From contig NZ_JOGR01000004.1 in the NCBI RefSeq assembly GCF_000719515.1, positions 1-64,000 on the forward strand: DNA of 64,000 nucleotides. The letters are read 5' to 3'. Of the stretch, positions 1 through 8,284 are shown piece after piece. Made by a program: the position numbers and the translations under genes. The notes beneath the pieces were generated by a model. That model searched no databases, was not told where the DNA came from, and saw only the letters and a list, made by a program, of their open reading frames with translations. The DNA is from Glycomyces sp. NRRL B-16210 (GTDB lineage Bacteria > Actinomycetota > Actinomycetes > Mycobacteriales > Micromonosporaceae). Position 1 is the first letter of the stretch; the number at the start of each line of letters is the position of its first letter.

Positions 1-73
1 CCGGTCGTTACGGCTTCCAGCGCCGATGGTACTGCACCCGAGGGGGTGTGGGAGAGCAGGACACCGCCAAACA
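1..73 (+). rRNA. rrf: 5S ribosomal RNA, 3' part
   Basis: The stretch carries the conserved 3' half of bacterial 5S rRNA: GCGCCGATGGTACTGCAC, then GGGTGTGGGAGAG and AGGACACCGCC, the strand that closes helix I. The 5' half lies outside the window, so an rRNA operon reads into the window on the plus strand. The exact 3' end is uncertain by a few bases. Confidence 0.93.
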
Positions 74-83
74 TGTTCTTGAA

Positions 84-116
84 GGAAAGGCCCGACACAT
101 CGTGTCGGGCCTTTCC
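84..116 (+). terminator. rRNA operon terminator
   Basis: A perfect 15-bp inverted repeat (84-98 with 102-116) around a 3-nt ATC loop begins about 10 nt after the 5S 3' end. The stem ends in CCTTTCC, so the pyrimidine run is part of the stem. It is placed to stop rRNA operon transcription. Confidence 0.85.
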
Positions 117-122
117 TGTACG

Positions 123-158
123 CGAAGGGGCCCCCGCCTGCCGGCGGGGGCCCCTTCG
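123..158. terminator. second, bidirectional hairpin
   Basis: A perfect 16-bp GC-rich stem (123-138 with 143-158) has a TGCC loop. It sits between the 5S terminator and the stop codon of the convergent small gene at 164-313. It can serve as a backup for the rRNA operon and as terminator for the small minus-strand gene. Confidence 0.75.
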
Positions 159-163
159 TATGC

Positions 164-313
164 CTAGGACGACGTCGAGAGCGCATCCCTGAGCTTGGAC
201 ACACCGACTCCGATCCCGAAGATCGCGCCTGTCACCAGGAAAGTCAGCAGCGACACGGTCACGAGTACGAACGCGATCCCGATAGCTCCAACGACACTGA
301 AGAATGTGCTCAC
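164..313 (-). CDS. 49-aa hydrophobic membrane peptide
   Basis: I do not recognise this family. The reading frame starts with GTG (311-313) and ends with TAG. A strong ribosome binding site, GGAGGAGG, ends 5 nt upstream of the start. The peptide begins MSTFFSVVGAIGIAFVLV and consists of almost one long hydrophobic stretch (residues 4-38) with small-residue spacing such as GAIFGIGVGV, then a short polar tail KLRDALSTSS. This suggests one long or two short membrane helices. The gene faces the 5S terminators head-on and has an AT-rich upstream region with repeats, so it looks like a separately regulated transcript. Function is open; small membrane modulators and holin-like peptides have similar composition. 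Confidence 0.72.
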   Translation of the reverse strand: MSTFFSVVGAIGIAFVLVTVSLLTFLVTGAIFGIGVGVSKLRDALSTSS

Positions 314-395
314 GTGGCCTCCTCCGTTGCAGGCTCGTTTACTGGGTTATGCCCTCCCAATATTGTTTCACATCGATGGAACGTACGTATCATGC

Positions 396-417
396 GTCAC
401 AGGTTAAGTAAGTCACA
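396..417. promoter_or_regulatory. direct repeat in AT-rich control region
   Basis: GTCACA occurs at 396-401 and again at 412-417, a 16-bp period (TGTGAC twice on the minus strand). It lies in an unusually AT-rich stretch of about 100 bp upstream of the 49-aa membrane peptide. Spacing of about one and a half helical turns suggests a regulator site; no binding protein can be named. Confidence 0.35.
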
Positions 418-550
418 TTCGATGGACCCGGCTTCGATTTTCAGCTTTCTCTTGCGCCCCTTGGGAGTTCGAGCGGGCCTGCGGAGTACGCCGGGGTGAT
501 TTCCGGTTCGCTTCGGCGACTTCGGGGTAGTGCTACGGATTGCGGCGATT

Positions 551-594
551 CGCGATGATCGCGTCGATTGCGGCTTAGGATTTCCACACGTGTG
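551..594 (+). promoter_or_regulatory. promoter and palindromes of the MFS gene
   Basis: The 311-bp gap 314-624 holds, next to the MFS gene, a 13-bp palindrome CGCGATGATCGCG (551-563), a -10-like TAGGAT (576-581) and a 10-bp palindrome CACACGTGTG (585-594). The second palindrome would cover the predicted transcription start, a place where a repressor would act. No clear -35 hexamer is seen. Confidence 0.4.
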
Positions 595-624
595 CTACCG
601 GCGCCGAGTCGCCTACGGGAGTGA

Positions 625-2076
625 GTGATGACTTCAGACAACGATGGTCTGCTGCGGGGCGAGACGCACAAGGGCACTTCCTCGGCAGTGTTCGTGTCGA
701 TCGCCGCCGCTCTGGGCGGGTTCCTGTTCGGGTACGACACGGCCGTCATCAACGGGACCGTGGGCGCACTGGAGAACCAGTGGGGGATCAACTCGTTCCA
801 GACCGGCGTGGTGGTGTCCTCGGCCCTGCTCGGCTGCGTCGTCGGCGCCTGGTTCGCCGGTTCGCTCGCCAACCGGATCGGCCGCCCGAAGGTCATGATG
901 ATCGCGGCGGTCCTCTTCTTCGTCACCTCACTGGGCAGCGCCCTCGCGACCGGCCCGGTGGACCTGACCGCCTGGCGGGTCAGCGGCGGTCTGGCGATCG
1001 GCGCCGCCAGCGTCATCGCCCCCGCCTACATCGCCGAGATCGCGCCGGCGCACCTGCGCGGCCGTCTCGGTTCGTTGCAGCAGTTCGCGATCGTGCTCGG
1101 CATCTTCGCGGCACTCGTGGTGAACTACGGGATCCAGGCCGCGGCCGGCGGCGCGAGCGGCGAGGTCCCCTGGGGCGGCACGGCCTGGCGGTGGATGTTC
1201 GCCGCAGAGGCTATTCCGGCGTTCGTCTACTTCATGTTCTCGCTGAACATCCCCGAATCGCCCCGCTACCTCGTCGCGAAGAACCAGGTCGACAAGGCCA
1301 GGAGCGTGCTGGCGAAGTACGTCGGCGGCGACGTGGACAACCGGATCTCCGAGATCCAGCGGACCCTCAGCAGCGACCACCCGCCGCGGATCTCCGATGT
1401 GCGCGGGCCGCGCTTCGGCCTCCTGCCGATCGTCTGGGTCGGCATCTTCCTGTCGATGTTCCAGCAGTTCGTGGGCATCAACGTGATCTTCTACTACTCG
1501 ACCTCGCTGTGGCAGTCGGTCGGGTTCAGCGAGAACGACGCGTTCTTGACCTCCGTGATCAACTCGGTGGTGAACATCGCCGGTACGATCCTCGCGATCT
1601 TCCTCGTCGACCGCGCCGGGCGCAAGAAGCTGCTGCTGTGCGGTTCGGCGATCATGTTCGTCGCCCTCGGGACCATGGCCGCGATCTTCGCCTCCTCGCC
1701 CGTCGACGCCGAGAACAACCCGCTGCTCAGCGATGCCGCCGGCGTGATCGCGCTCCTGGCCGCGAACGTGTTCGTGTTCGGGTTCGCCTTCACCTGGGGC
1801 CCGGTCGTCTGGGTGCTGCTGGGGGAGATGTTCTCCAACCGCATCCGCGCCTCCGCGCTCGGCGTCGCGGCCGCGGCCCAGTGGACCAGCAACTGGCTCA
1901 TCACCGTCACGTTCCCGCAGCTGGCCAGCACGGGCCTGTTCCTGGCGTACGGGCTCTACGCCATGTTCGCGCTCATCTCGTTCTTCTTCGTGCTCAAGAT
2001 GGTCAAGGAGACCAAGGGCGTCGAACTGGAGGACATGGAGAGCCTCAAGAGCGGCAAGCTCGGCACCGCGAGCTGA
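625..2076 (+). CDS. sugar-porter MFS transporter
   Basis: This is a 483-aa, 12-helix transporter of the sugar porter family, predicted to import a sugar or polyol by proton symport. Family signatures are in order: GFLFGYDTAVINGT in helix 1, NRIGRPKVM between helices 2 and 3, PESPRYLV before the central loop, QQFVGINVIFYYS in helix 7, DRAGRKKLLL between helices 8 and 9, and KETKG near the C-terminus, a variant of the usual PETKG. GTG at 625 follows GGGAG at 617-621; ATG at 628 is an equal alternative. The gene stands alone, ends at a strong hairpin and converges on the ABC exporter genes. Substrate is not deducible; myo-inositol, xylose or glucose are typical. Confidence 0.9.
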   Translation: MMTSDNDGLLRGETHKGTSSAVFVSIAAALGGFLFGYDTAVINGTVGALENQWGINSFQTGVVVSSALLGCVVGAWFAGSLANRIGRPKVMMIAAVLFFVTSLGSALATGPVDLTAWRVSGGLAIGAASVIAPAYIAEIAPAHLRGRLGSLQQFAIVLGIFAALVVNYGIQAAAGGASGEVPWGGTAWRWMFAAEAIPAFVYFMFSLNIPESPRYLVAKNQVDKARSVLAKYVGGDVDNRISEIQRTLSSDHPPRISDVRGPRFGLLPIVWVGIFLSMFQQFVGINVIFYYSTSLWQSVGFSENDAFLTSVINSVVNIAGTILAIFLVDRAGRKKLLLCGSAIMFVALGTMAAIFASSPVDAENNPLLSDAAGVIALLAANVFVFGFAFTWGPVVWVLLGEMFSNRIRASALGVAAAAQWTSNWLITVTFPQLASTGLFLAYGLYAMFALISFFFVLKMVKETKGVELEDMESLKSGKLGTAS

Positions 2077-2080
2077 ACGA

Positions 2081-2121
2081 GCGGAGCGGGGGCGGACCGA
2101 TACGGTCCGCCCCCGCTCCGC
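2081..2121. terminator. bidirectional terminator
   Basis: A perfect 19-bp stem (2081-2099 with 2103-2121) and a 3-nt ATA loop fill the gap between the convergent MFS and ABC permease genes. It can end transcription from both sides. Confidence 0.85.
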
Positions 2122-2127
2122 TGCGTG

Positions 2128-4695
2128 CTACTCGTAGGCGATCGCGGCGAGGATGTCGACCTTCGAGGCGCGCACCGCCGGGGCGATGGCCGCGAGGAGC
2201 CCGACGAGGACCGCCGCGCCGAGGTAGCCGGCGATGAGCGCGGTCGGGACGGCGAAGACCTCGATGCCGGTCTCGACCAGGGCGCTCTGGATCGCCCACC
2301 CCAGCGCCACGCCCACGGCGATGCCGAGGATCGCTCCGAACAGGGCGATGGTGACGCTCTCGACGGTGACCATCCTGGTGGTCTGGCCCCGGGTCATGCC
2401 GATCGCGCGGAGCATCCCGAGCTCCCGGGTGCGCTCCAGGACCGACAGGACCAGCGTGTTGACCACGCCGATGACGGCCACGACCATCGCCAGGCCCAGC
2501 AGGAGCTGGATCGCGATGATGGCGAAGTCGTAGAAGACCGTCATCTCCGCGACGAAGTCCTCGTGGTTCTGGACGCTGACTTCTGGTTCGTTGGCGAGGA
2601 GGCCGTCGACGGCGGCGGTCACGGCCGCGACGTCGCCGCCGTCGGCCACGTCGATCAGGGCCATGGTCGGCTTGGTCGTGTAGAACTCGTCGGTGTAGGT
2701 CGCGGCGACGTACCAGCCGTCGGTGTTCTCGTTGTCGTCCAGGATCGCGGCCACGGTGAACTCGCGGGCCTCGGTGCCGCGGCTGAACGTCGCGGTCACA
2801 GTGTCGCCCATGCCGACGCCGAGGTCCTCGGCGGCCCAGGCGTTGACGGCGATCTCGTCGTCGGCCAGGGCGCCGTCGTCGCCTTCGGCGACCGTGCCGC
2901 CGAACAGCCCGACGATGCCGGCGAAGTCGGTCGTGGCATTGACGTACTGCTCGGTGCCGTCGATGTCGGCGAGGTCGTAGTACATCTCCACAGCGTGGTC
3001 GACGCCTTCGACCTCGCGGATGCCGTCCATGACCGCGGGGTCGAACGACGGGGACACGGCGGCGGTGAGCGGGCCGGTCACGAACAGCTCGGCCTTCACG
3101 TTGTCCTGGAAGTAGTCCGTGAGGCTCGCTTTGACGCTGGTCAGCAACGTGGCGGTCGCGGTCACCAGAGTCACGCCGATCATGAGCGCGGCCGCGGTGC
3201 CCGCGGTGCGCCTGGGGTTGCGGGCGGCGTTGCGGCGCCCGAGCTTCCCGGCGAAGCTCCACGACCACAGCGCGCCCAGAGCCGCCACGAGCGGCCGGGA
3301 CAGCCACGCGGTCAGGAGCGTGACGCCGACGAAGACCAGGCCCGCGCCGATCCCCACGCCCGCGAGGTCGGCCCTGTCGCCGAGGCTTCCGGTGAGGCCC
3401 AAGGCCATTGCCGCGGCCCCGGCGGCGGTCACGACCGCTCCGGTGACGGTGACGCCCGTGATCGGCTTGTCGGCCTTGACGGCCGCGCGCATCGCCTCGA
3501 CCGGCGGGGTCTTGGAGGCCCTGAGGGCCGGGACGAGCGCGGACACGACGGTGACGCCGATGCCGACCGCGAGGGCGGCGATCACCGCCGACGGCGGGAT
3601 CGCGACGCTCACCTGCGCCGAGTCCAGGAGCCTCCCCGCGACCGCCGAGGTCAGGCCGGCGCCGCCGGCGACGCCGACGATCGTGCCGGCGAGCGCGGCC
3701 AGCGCGCCGAGGATGAGCGCCTCGGCGAGGACCGAGCGGACGATCTGCCCGCGTCCGGCGCCGATGGCGCGCATCATCGCGATCTCCTTGAGGCGCCCGG
3801 CGATGACGATCGAGAACGTGTTGGCGATGAGGAAGACCGACACGAACACCGCGACCAGGCCGAACCCGAGGAGGAAGTTCCCGATGACGCCCGTGATCTC
3901 GGCGGTCTCGGCGCTCATCTCGGCGCTGTAGTCCTCGATGGTCACCGTCTCGGCCTCGGCGCCGACCGCCGGCGCGAGCGCGTCGAGCAGCTCGGCGCCG
4001 CTCGTGCCGTCCGCGGCGTGCACGGCGACCATCGAGTAGACGTCTCGGCCGTCGAAGACCAGGTACTGGGCCTCCTCGGTCGTGAAAGCGAGTTCGGTGC
4101 CGCCCGAGAGCGAGTCGCGCCCGCCCGGATAGCCGTAGACGCCGACGATCGCGTACTCGGTCTTGTCCGAGGTCATCGAGTAGGCGGTGACGGTGTCGCC
4201 GAGCCCGAGCCCGGAATCGGTCGCGAACTTGGCCGAGACCGCGACCTCGCCGTCGGTCTCGGGCGCCCGCCCTTCGCGCAGTTCGCGGTCGGTCGACTCG
4301 TCGCCCCAGTTGACGGCGCTGGTCGGGGCGAAGCCGCCGACGACCTTGCCGTTGTCGTCGAGCGCGTTGATCATCCACGAGACGGTGGTGGAGACCCGTT
4401 CGACGCCGTCGCTCGCCTCGACCGCGGCCAGCGTCTCGGCCGAGACGCCCTCGCGGACGAGCCGCTCGCCGTAGGTCTCGGGTTCGACGGGCCTGACGAG
4501 GAGGTCGACGCCCGCGTAGGCGGCGCCGTTGAGGTCGTCGACGGTGGACCGGATGGAGGCGGTCAGGACCAGCGCGGCGGCGATGAACGCCGCGCCGAGG
4601 ACGACGGCGAGGCCGGTGAGCGCCAGGCGGGCCTTGCGGGCGGCCATGCCCTTCACGGTGGTGCGCAGGAGGCTCTGGGGGCGAAGGCGGGTCAT
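2128..4695 (-). CDS. ABC exporter permease, FtsX/MacB type (copy 1)
   Basis: The 855-aa protein has the layout of two-module FtsX-type permeases: helix 1 at about residues 20-45, a large extracytoplasmic MacB-like domain, three helices (about 275-410), a further helix near 470-500, a second extracytoplasmic domain and three C-terminal helices (about 720-845). FtsX-domain segments are visible, such as LKEIAMMRAIGAGRGQIVRS and the second copy RTRELGMLRAIGMTRGQTTR. Such permeases work with a MacB/LolD-type ATPase to export or extract hydrophobic molecules, lipoproteins or peptides. ATG overlaps the ATPase stop by 4 nt (ATGA), so translation is coupled. The protein is paralogous to the one at 5742-8282. 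Substrate is unknown. Confidence 0.9.
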   Translation of the reverse strand: MTRLRPQSLLRTTVKGMAARKARLALTGLAVVLGAAFIAAALVLTASIRSTVDDLNGAAYAGVDLLVRPVEPETYGERLVREGVSAETLAAVEASDGVERVSTTVSWMINALDDNGKVVGGFAPTSAVNWGDESTDRELREGRAPETDGEVAVSAKFATDSGLGLGDTVTAYSMTSDKTEYAIVGVYGYPGGRDSLSGGTELAFTTEEAQYLVFDGRDVYSMVAVHAADGTSGAELLDALAPAVGAEAETVTIEDYSAEMSAETAEITGVIGNFLLGFGLVAVFVSVFLIANTFSIVIAGRLKEIAMMRAIGAGRGQIVRSVLAEALILGALAALAGTIVGVAGGAGLTSAVAGRLLDSAQVSVAIPPSAVIAALAVGIGVTVVSALVPALRASKTPPVEAMRAAVKADKPITGVTVTGAVVTAAGAAAMALGLTGSLGDRADLAGVGIGAGLVFVGVTLLTAWLSRPLVAALGALWSWSFAGKLGRRNAARNPRRTAGTAAALMIGVTLVTATATLLTSVKASLTDYFQDNVKAELFVTGPLTAAVSPSFDPAVMDGIREVEGVDHAVEMYYDLADIDGTEQYVNATTDFAGIVGLFGGTVAEGDDGALADDEIAVNAWAAEDLGVGMGDTVTATFSRGTEAREFTVAAILDDNENTDGWYVAATYTDEFYTTKPTMALIDVADGGDVAAVTAAVDGLLANEPEVSVQNHEDFVAEMTVFYDFAIIAIQLLLGLAMVVAVIGVVNTLVLSVLERTRELGMLRAIGMTRGQTTRMVTVESVTIALFGAILGIAVGVALGWAIQSALVETGIEVFAVPTALIAGYLGAAVLVGLLAAIAPAVRASKVDILAAIAYE

Positions 4696-5492
4696 CGGGC
4701 GGTCCGCTCGGCGATCGGGGCGCGCTGCTCGAAGCCGCGCATCTTGTCGATGACCGAGTCGGCGGTGGGTCGGCGCAGCTCGTCCACGATCTGGCCGTCG
4801 GCGAGGAAGACCACCCGGTCGGCGTAGGCGGCGGCGCTCGGGTCGTGGGTGACCATGACGATGGTCTGTCCGAAGTCGTCAACGGACCTGCGCAGGAACC
4901 GCAGCACCTCGGTGCCCGCGCGGGTGTCGAGGTTGCCGGTCGGCTCGTCGGCGAACACCACCTCGGGCCGGGTCGCGAGCGCCCGGGCGCAGGCGACGCG
5001 CTGCTGCTGGCCGCCCGACAGCTCGGTCGGCTTGTGCGAGAGCCGGTCGCGCAGGTCGAGCGTGTCGATGACCCGGCGGAGCCAGTCGGGGTCGGTCCTG
5101 GCCCCGGCGATCGAGGCCGGCAGCAGGATGTTCTCCTCGGCCGTGAGGGTCGGCAGGAGGTTGAACTGCTGGAAGATGAAGCCGATCTTGTCGCGGCGCA
5201 GCCGCGTCAAGGCCTTGTCGCCCAGGCCCGTCAGGACCGTCTCGCCGATGTTCACGGTGCCGCGGTCGGTGGTGTCGAGCCCGGCGAGGCAGTGCATGAG
5301 CGTCGACTTGCCCGAGCCCGAGGGGCCCATGATGGCGGTGAACGCACCGGCGGTGAACTGGACCGAGACGTCGCGCAGGGCCACGACCTGGGCCTCGCCG
5401 GAGCCGTAGGCCCGCCACAGGCCGGTGGCGGTGACCGCGGCGCGGGTGCGCGTCAGGACGCCGGTGGGAGCGGGGGGATTCGCGAGTGGCAC
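4692..5492 (-). CDS. ABC transporter ATPase, MacB/LolD type (copy 1)
   Basis: The 266-aa ATPase partners the permease directly downstream. Walker A is GPSGSGKST, the Q-loop is FIFQQFNLLPTLT, the signature is [10 protein letters not shown], Walker B is VVFADEPTGNLD, and the H-switch is MVTHD. The GNLD and FQQFNLLP variants are typical of the MacB/LolD group. The GTG start follows GAAAGG; the first 25 residues are a variable lead-in. It is about 80 percent alike by eye to the ATPase at 8285-9061, and both share YGSGEAQVVALRDVSV, so the two operons arose by duplication. Confidence 0.92.
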   Translation of the reverse strand: MPLANPPAPTGVLTRTRAAVTATGLWRAYGSGEAQVVALRDVSVQFTAGAFTAIMGPSGSGKSTLMHCLAGLDTTDRGTVNIGETVLTGLGDKALTRLRRDKIGFIFQQFNLLPTLTAEENILLPASIAGARTDPDWLRRVIDTLDLRDRLSHKPTELSGGQQQRVACARALATRPEVVFADEPTGNLDTRAGTEVLRFLRRSVDDFGQTIVMVTHDPSAAAYADRVVFLADGQIVDELRRPTADSVIDKMRGFEQRAPIAERTAR

Positions 5493-5522
5493 GGGAACGC
5501 CTTTCGTTCGAGCTGTTTTCCT

Positions 5523-5533
5523 GTTGCCGCAAC
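5523..5533. promoter_or_regulatory. palindrome upstream of ABC copy 1
   Basis: GTTGC-C-GCAAC is a perfect 11-bp palindrome 31 bp upstream of the copy 1 ATPase start, next to a -10-like TAGCGT on the minus strand. It suggests a separate, regulated promoter for the first exporter pair. Confidence 0.35.
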
Positions 5534-5669
5534 GCTATTGAGAAATACGCCCGCCGGCTTCGGTCCGCGGACCGGACTTGCGGCCCGCGCCTCGGTCGAA
5601 CGGCCGAGGGCCGCAGCGGCGCGGGTGGGCCTTCAGGACAGTCGCGTTCGCGGCCGCTCACGCAGACGG

Positions 5670-5699
5670 GAGGGGCGGCGCCTTCGGGCGCCGCCCCTC
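5670..5699 (-). terminator. hairpin after ABC copy 2
   Basis: A perfect 13-bp stem (5670-5682 with 5687-5699) closes a 4-nt loop (CGAA read on the minus strand), starting about 40 nt after the stop of the 5742-8282 permease. There is no U-run, but position and strength fit a terminator that separates the two exporter operons. Confidence 0.7.
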
Positions 5700-5741
5700 A
5701 ACCTGGTTTCCTTTCAGGAGTGAAGTCTTTCAGGAGAAAAG

Positions 5742-8282
5742 CTATTCGTAGGCGATGGCTCCGAGCACGTTGAGCTTCGCGGCCCGGGCGGCCGGGGCGA
5801 GCGCCGCCAGCAGTCCGACGACGACCGACACGAGCAGGTAGGTCACGATCAGGCCCCACGGCAGGGCGAAGTTCGTCAGCCCCTCCGATTCGAGCGCCTG
5901 CTGCACCGTCCAGCCCAGGCCGATGCCCACGCCGATGCCGAGCACCGCGCCGAACAGGCAGATGATGATGCTCTCGACGGTGATCATCCGCCAGGCCTGC
6001 CCCCGTGTCATGCCGACCGCCCGCAGCAGCCCCAGCTCCCTGGTGCGTTCGAGGACCGACAGGACCAGGGTGTTGACCACGCCGATGATGGCGATGATGA
6101 TCGCCAGCGCGAGCAGGATCTGCACGGCGTTGACGAGCGTGTCGAGTCCGCTGGTCTGCTGCTCGACGAACTCGGCGTTGTTGGTGACCCCGACCTCGGG
6201 CTCGTCGGCGAGGACGTCCTCGACGTCGGCTTGGACCGCGAGGAGGTCGGCGCCGTCGGTGACGGCGATGTAGGCCTGCATCGGTTTGGGGATCGCGAAG
6301 TGCTCGATCTGCTCGGGCGAGACCCACCAGCCGTCGGTGAGGTCGTAGCCGTCGAGGATCGCGGTGATCCGCAGCGGCGTCGTGGTGCCGTCGCTGAAGG
6401 TCACCTCGACCGTGTCGCCCAGGGCGAGGTCGTTCTTCTCGGCGGTGCCCTCGTCGATGACGACCGAGTCCGCCGCGAGGTCGGTGACCGAGCCTTCGGA
6501 GACGGTGCCGCCGAAGACCTTCAGGGTCGCATCCAGGTCCTGGCTGGAGGACAGGATCTCGCCTTCGCCGTCGACCTCGGCGCCCATGAAGTCGACGTAG
6601 ACGTCGCCGACGCTCTCGACGCCGTCGAGGGCCTTGAGCTCGTCGATCCGCTCGGACGCGAACGTCGGGATGTTCGCGCCGGTCTGGAGGCCGCTGACGA
6701 TGAGGTCGGAGTCGAGGTTCAGTTCGAGCGCTTCGGCCGTGGTCGCCTTGAGGCTCGAGACGATCGTGGCGATGCCGGTGATGAGGGCGACGGCGATCAT
6801 CAAGGCCGAGGCGGTGATGGCGGTCCGGCGCGGGTTGCGCCCGGCGTTGAGCTTGCCGAGCTTGCCGGTGAACGACCACGACATCAGCAGGCCGAGGAAC
6901 GAGACCAGCGGCTTGGAGATGATCGGGGTGAGCAGGGTGATGCCGACGAAGGCGATGCCGACCCCGGACAGGATCCCGAGGAGCTCCTCGCCGCCGAGGT
7001 TGTCGCTGAGTCCGAGGGCGATGAGGGCGGTGCCGACGAGCGTCACCACCGCGCCCGCGATGGTGATGGTGCGCAGCGGTTTCGGCGGGTTGGCCGCTTC
7101 GCGCATCGCCGCGACCGGCGGCACGCGCGAGGCCCGGACCGCCGGCACGACCGCCGACAGGATCGTGACGCCGATGCCGACGACGAGCGCCCACAGCGTG
7201 GTGGCCGGGACGGTGAACTGGACGGCGAGGCCGCTGAACATGAACTCGCCGACCGCGAGCGACAGGCCCCAGCCGAGCAAGAGGCCCAGGCCGAGTCCGA
7301 GGATCGAGGCGATGGTGCCGACGATGAGCGCTTCGGCGAGGACCGACCGGACCACCTGGTCGCGTCCGGCGCCCATGGCGCGCAGGACGGCCAGTTCGCG
7401 TTGGCGCTGGGCCACGATGATGGTGAAGGTGTTGATGATGAGGAAGACCGACACGAACACGGCGATGAGGCCGAAGCCGAGGAAGATGTAGCCCATGACG
7501 CTGGAGATGACCGACAGGCCCTGGGCGAGCTCGTCGCTGGCCTCCTGGCCGGTCTGGACCTTGTACTCGCCGGCGCCGAGGGCCTGGTCGACCTCGTCGG
7601 TGGAGAAGTCGCCGTAGAGGTAGACGGCCGAGTAGACGTCCTCGCCCTTGGTCATGAGCTGCTGGGCCGCCGGCGTGGTGAAGGCGATCATGGTCTCGCC
7701 GGCCATCGAGTCGCGGTCGCCGGGGAGGTTGAAGACGCCGACGATGGTGAACTCGGCGCGGTCGGCGGTGTAGGAGTACACCGTGACCCGGTCGCCGATG
7801 TCGAACCCGGAGTCGGCGAGGAACTTCGTGGAGACGGCGATCTCGTCGTCGGCCGCGGGCTCGGTGCCCTCCTGGAATCCGTAGAACTCCTGGTTGGCGT
7901 TCGACTCCCAGTTGAATCCGATGGTGGGCGCGAAGGTGCCGACGAGTTTGCCGTTGGGGCCGATGGCGTTGATCTGGCCTTCGACGGCGCCGTCGGCCGC
8001 GTCGACGCCGTCGACGGCGGTGATGGTGTCGAGGGCCTCGGCCGGGATCAGGTTCGAGGCGGAGCCGAAGCCCTCTTCGAACTGGGCGTCGGCCGAGGTG
8101 GGCGTCACGACCCCGTCGACGCCCTCGTAGGCGTCGGCGACGAGGCCGCTCAGAGACTTGTCCATGGTGGAGGTGAGCACCATCGCGGCGGCGACGAACA
8201 TCGTGCCGAGGACGATGGCGAGACTGGTGAGGACGAGGCGGGCCTTGCGGCTGGCCATGCCCTTGAGGGTGGCGCGCAGCAT
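5742..8282 (-). CDS. ABC exporter permease, FtsX/MacB type (copy 2)
   Basis: The 846-aa permease has the same architecture as its neighbour at 2128-4695: N-terminal helix (LVLTSLAIVLGTMFVAAAMV), extracytoplasmic domain to about residue 250, three helices with RELAVLRAMGAGRDQVVR, a middle helix pair, a second extracytoplasmic domain, and three C-terminal helices with RTRELGLLRAVGMTRGQAWR. The N-terminus MLRATLKGMASRKARLVLTS nearly repeats that of copy 1. ATG lies 2 nt after the ATPase stop, so the two are an operon. The extracytoplasmic domains differ most between copies, so the two exporters probably handle different substrates. Confidence 0.9.
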   Translation of the reverse strand: MLRATLKGMASRKARLVLTSLAIVLGTMFVAAAMVLTSTMDKSLSGLVADAYEGVDGVVTPTSADAQFEEGFGSASNLIPAEALDTITAVDGVDAADGAVEGQINAIGPNGKLVGTFAPTIGFNWESNANQEFYGFQEGTEPAADDEIAVSTKFLADSGFDIGDRVTVYSYTADRAEFTIVGVFNLPGDRDSMAGETMIAFTTPAAQQLMTKGEDVYSAVYLYGDFSTDEVDQALGAGEYKVQTGQEASDELAQGLSVISSVMGYIFLGFGLIAVFVSVFLIINTFTIIVAQRQRELAVLRAMGAGRDQVVRSVLAEALIVGTIASILGLGLGLLLGWGLSLAVGEFMFSGLAVQFTVPATTLWALVVGIGVTILSAVVPAVRASRVPPVAAMREAANPPKPLRTITIAGAVVTLVGTALIALGLSDNLGGEELLGILSGVGIAFVGITLLTPIISKPLVSFLGLLMSWSFTGKLGKLNAGRNPRRTAITASALMIAVALITGIATIVSSLKATTAEALELNLDSDLIVSGLQTGANIPTFASERIDELKALDGVESVGDVYVDFMGAEVDGEGEILSSSQDLDATLKVFGGTVSEGSVTDLAADSVVIDEGTAEKNDLALGDTVEVTFSDGTTTPLRITAILDGYDLTDGWWVSPEQIEHFAIPKPMQAYIAVTDGADLLAVQADVEDVLADEPEVGVTNNAEFVEQQTSGLDTLVNAVQILLALAIIIAIIGVVNTLVLSVLERTRELGLLRAVGMTRGQAWRMITVESIIICLFGAVLGIGVGIGLGWTVQQALESEGLTNFALPWGLIVTYLLVSVVVGLLAALAPAARAAKLNVLGAIAYE

Positions 8283-8284
8283 GG

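Noticed and set aside
2045..4882. 945-codon open frame on the minus strand and a 900-codon frame on the plus strand across the ABC permease
   Set aside because: Both are Arg/Asp/Gly-rich shadow frames of a clear permease; high GC leaves few stop codons. The FtsX-type frame 2128-4695 alone has helices and family motifs.
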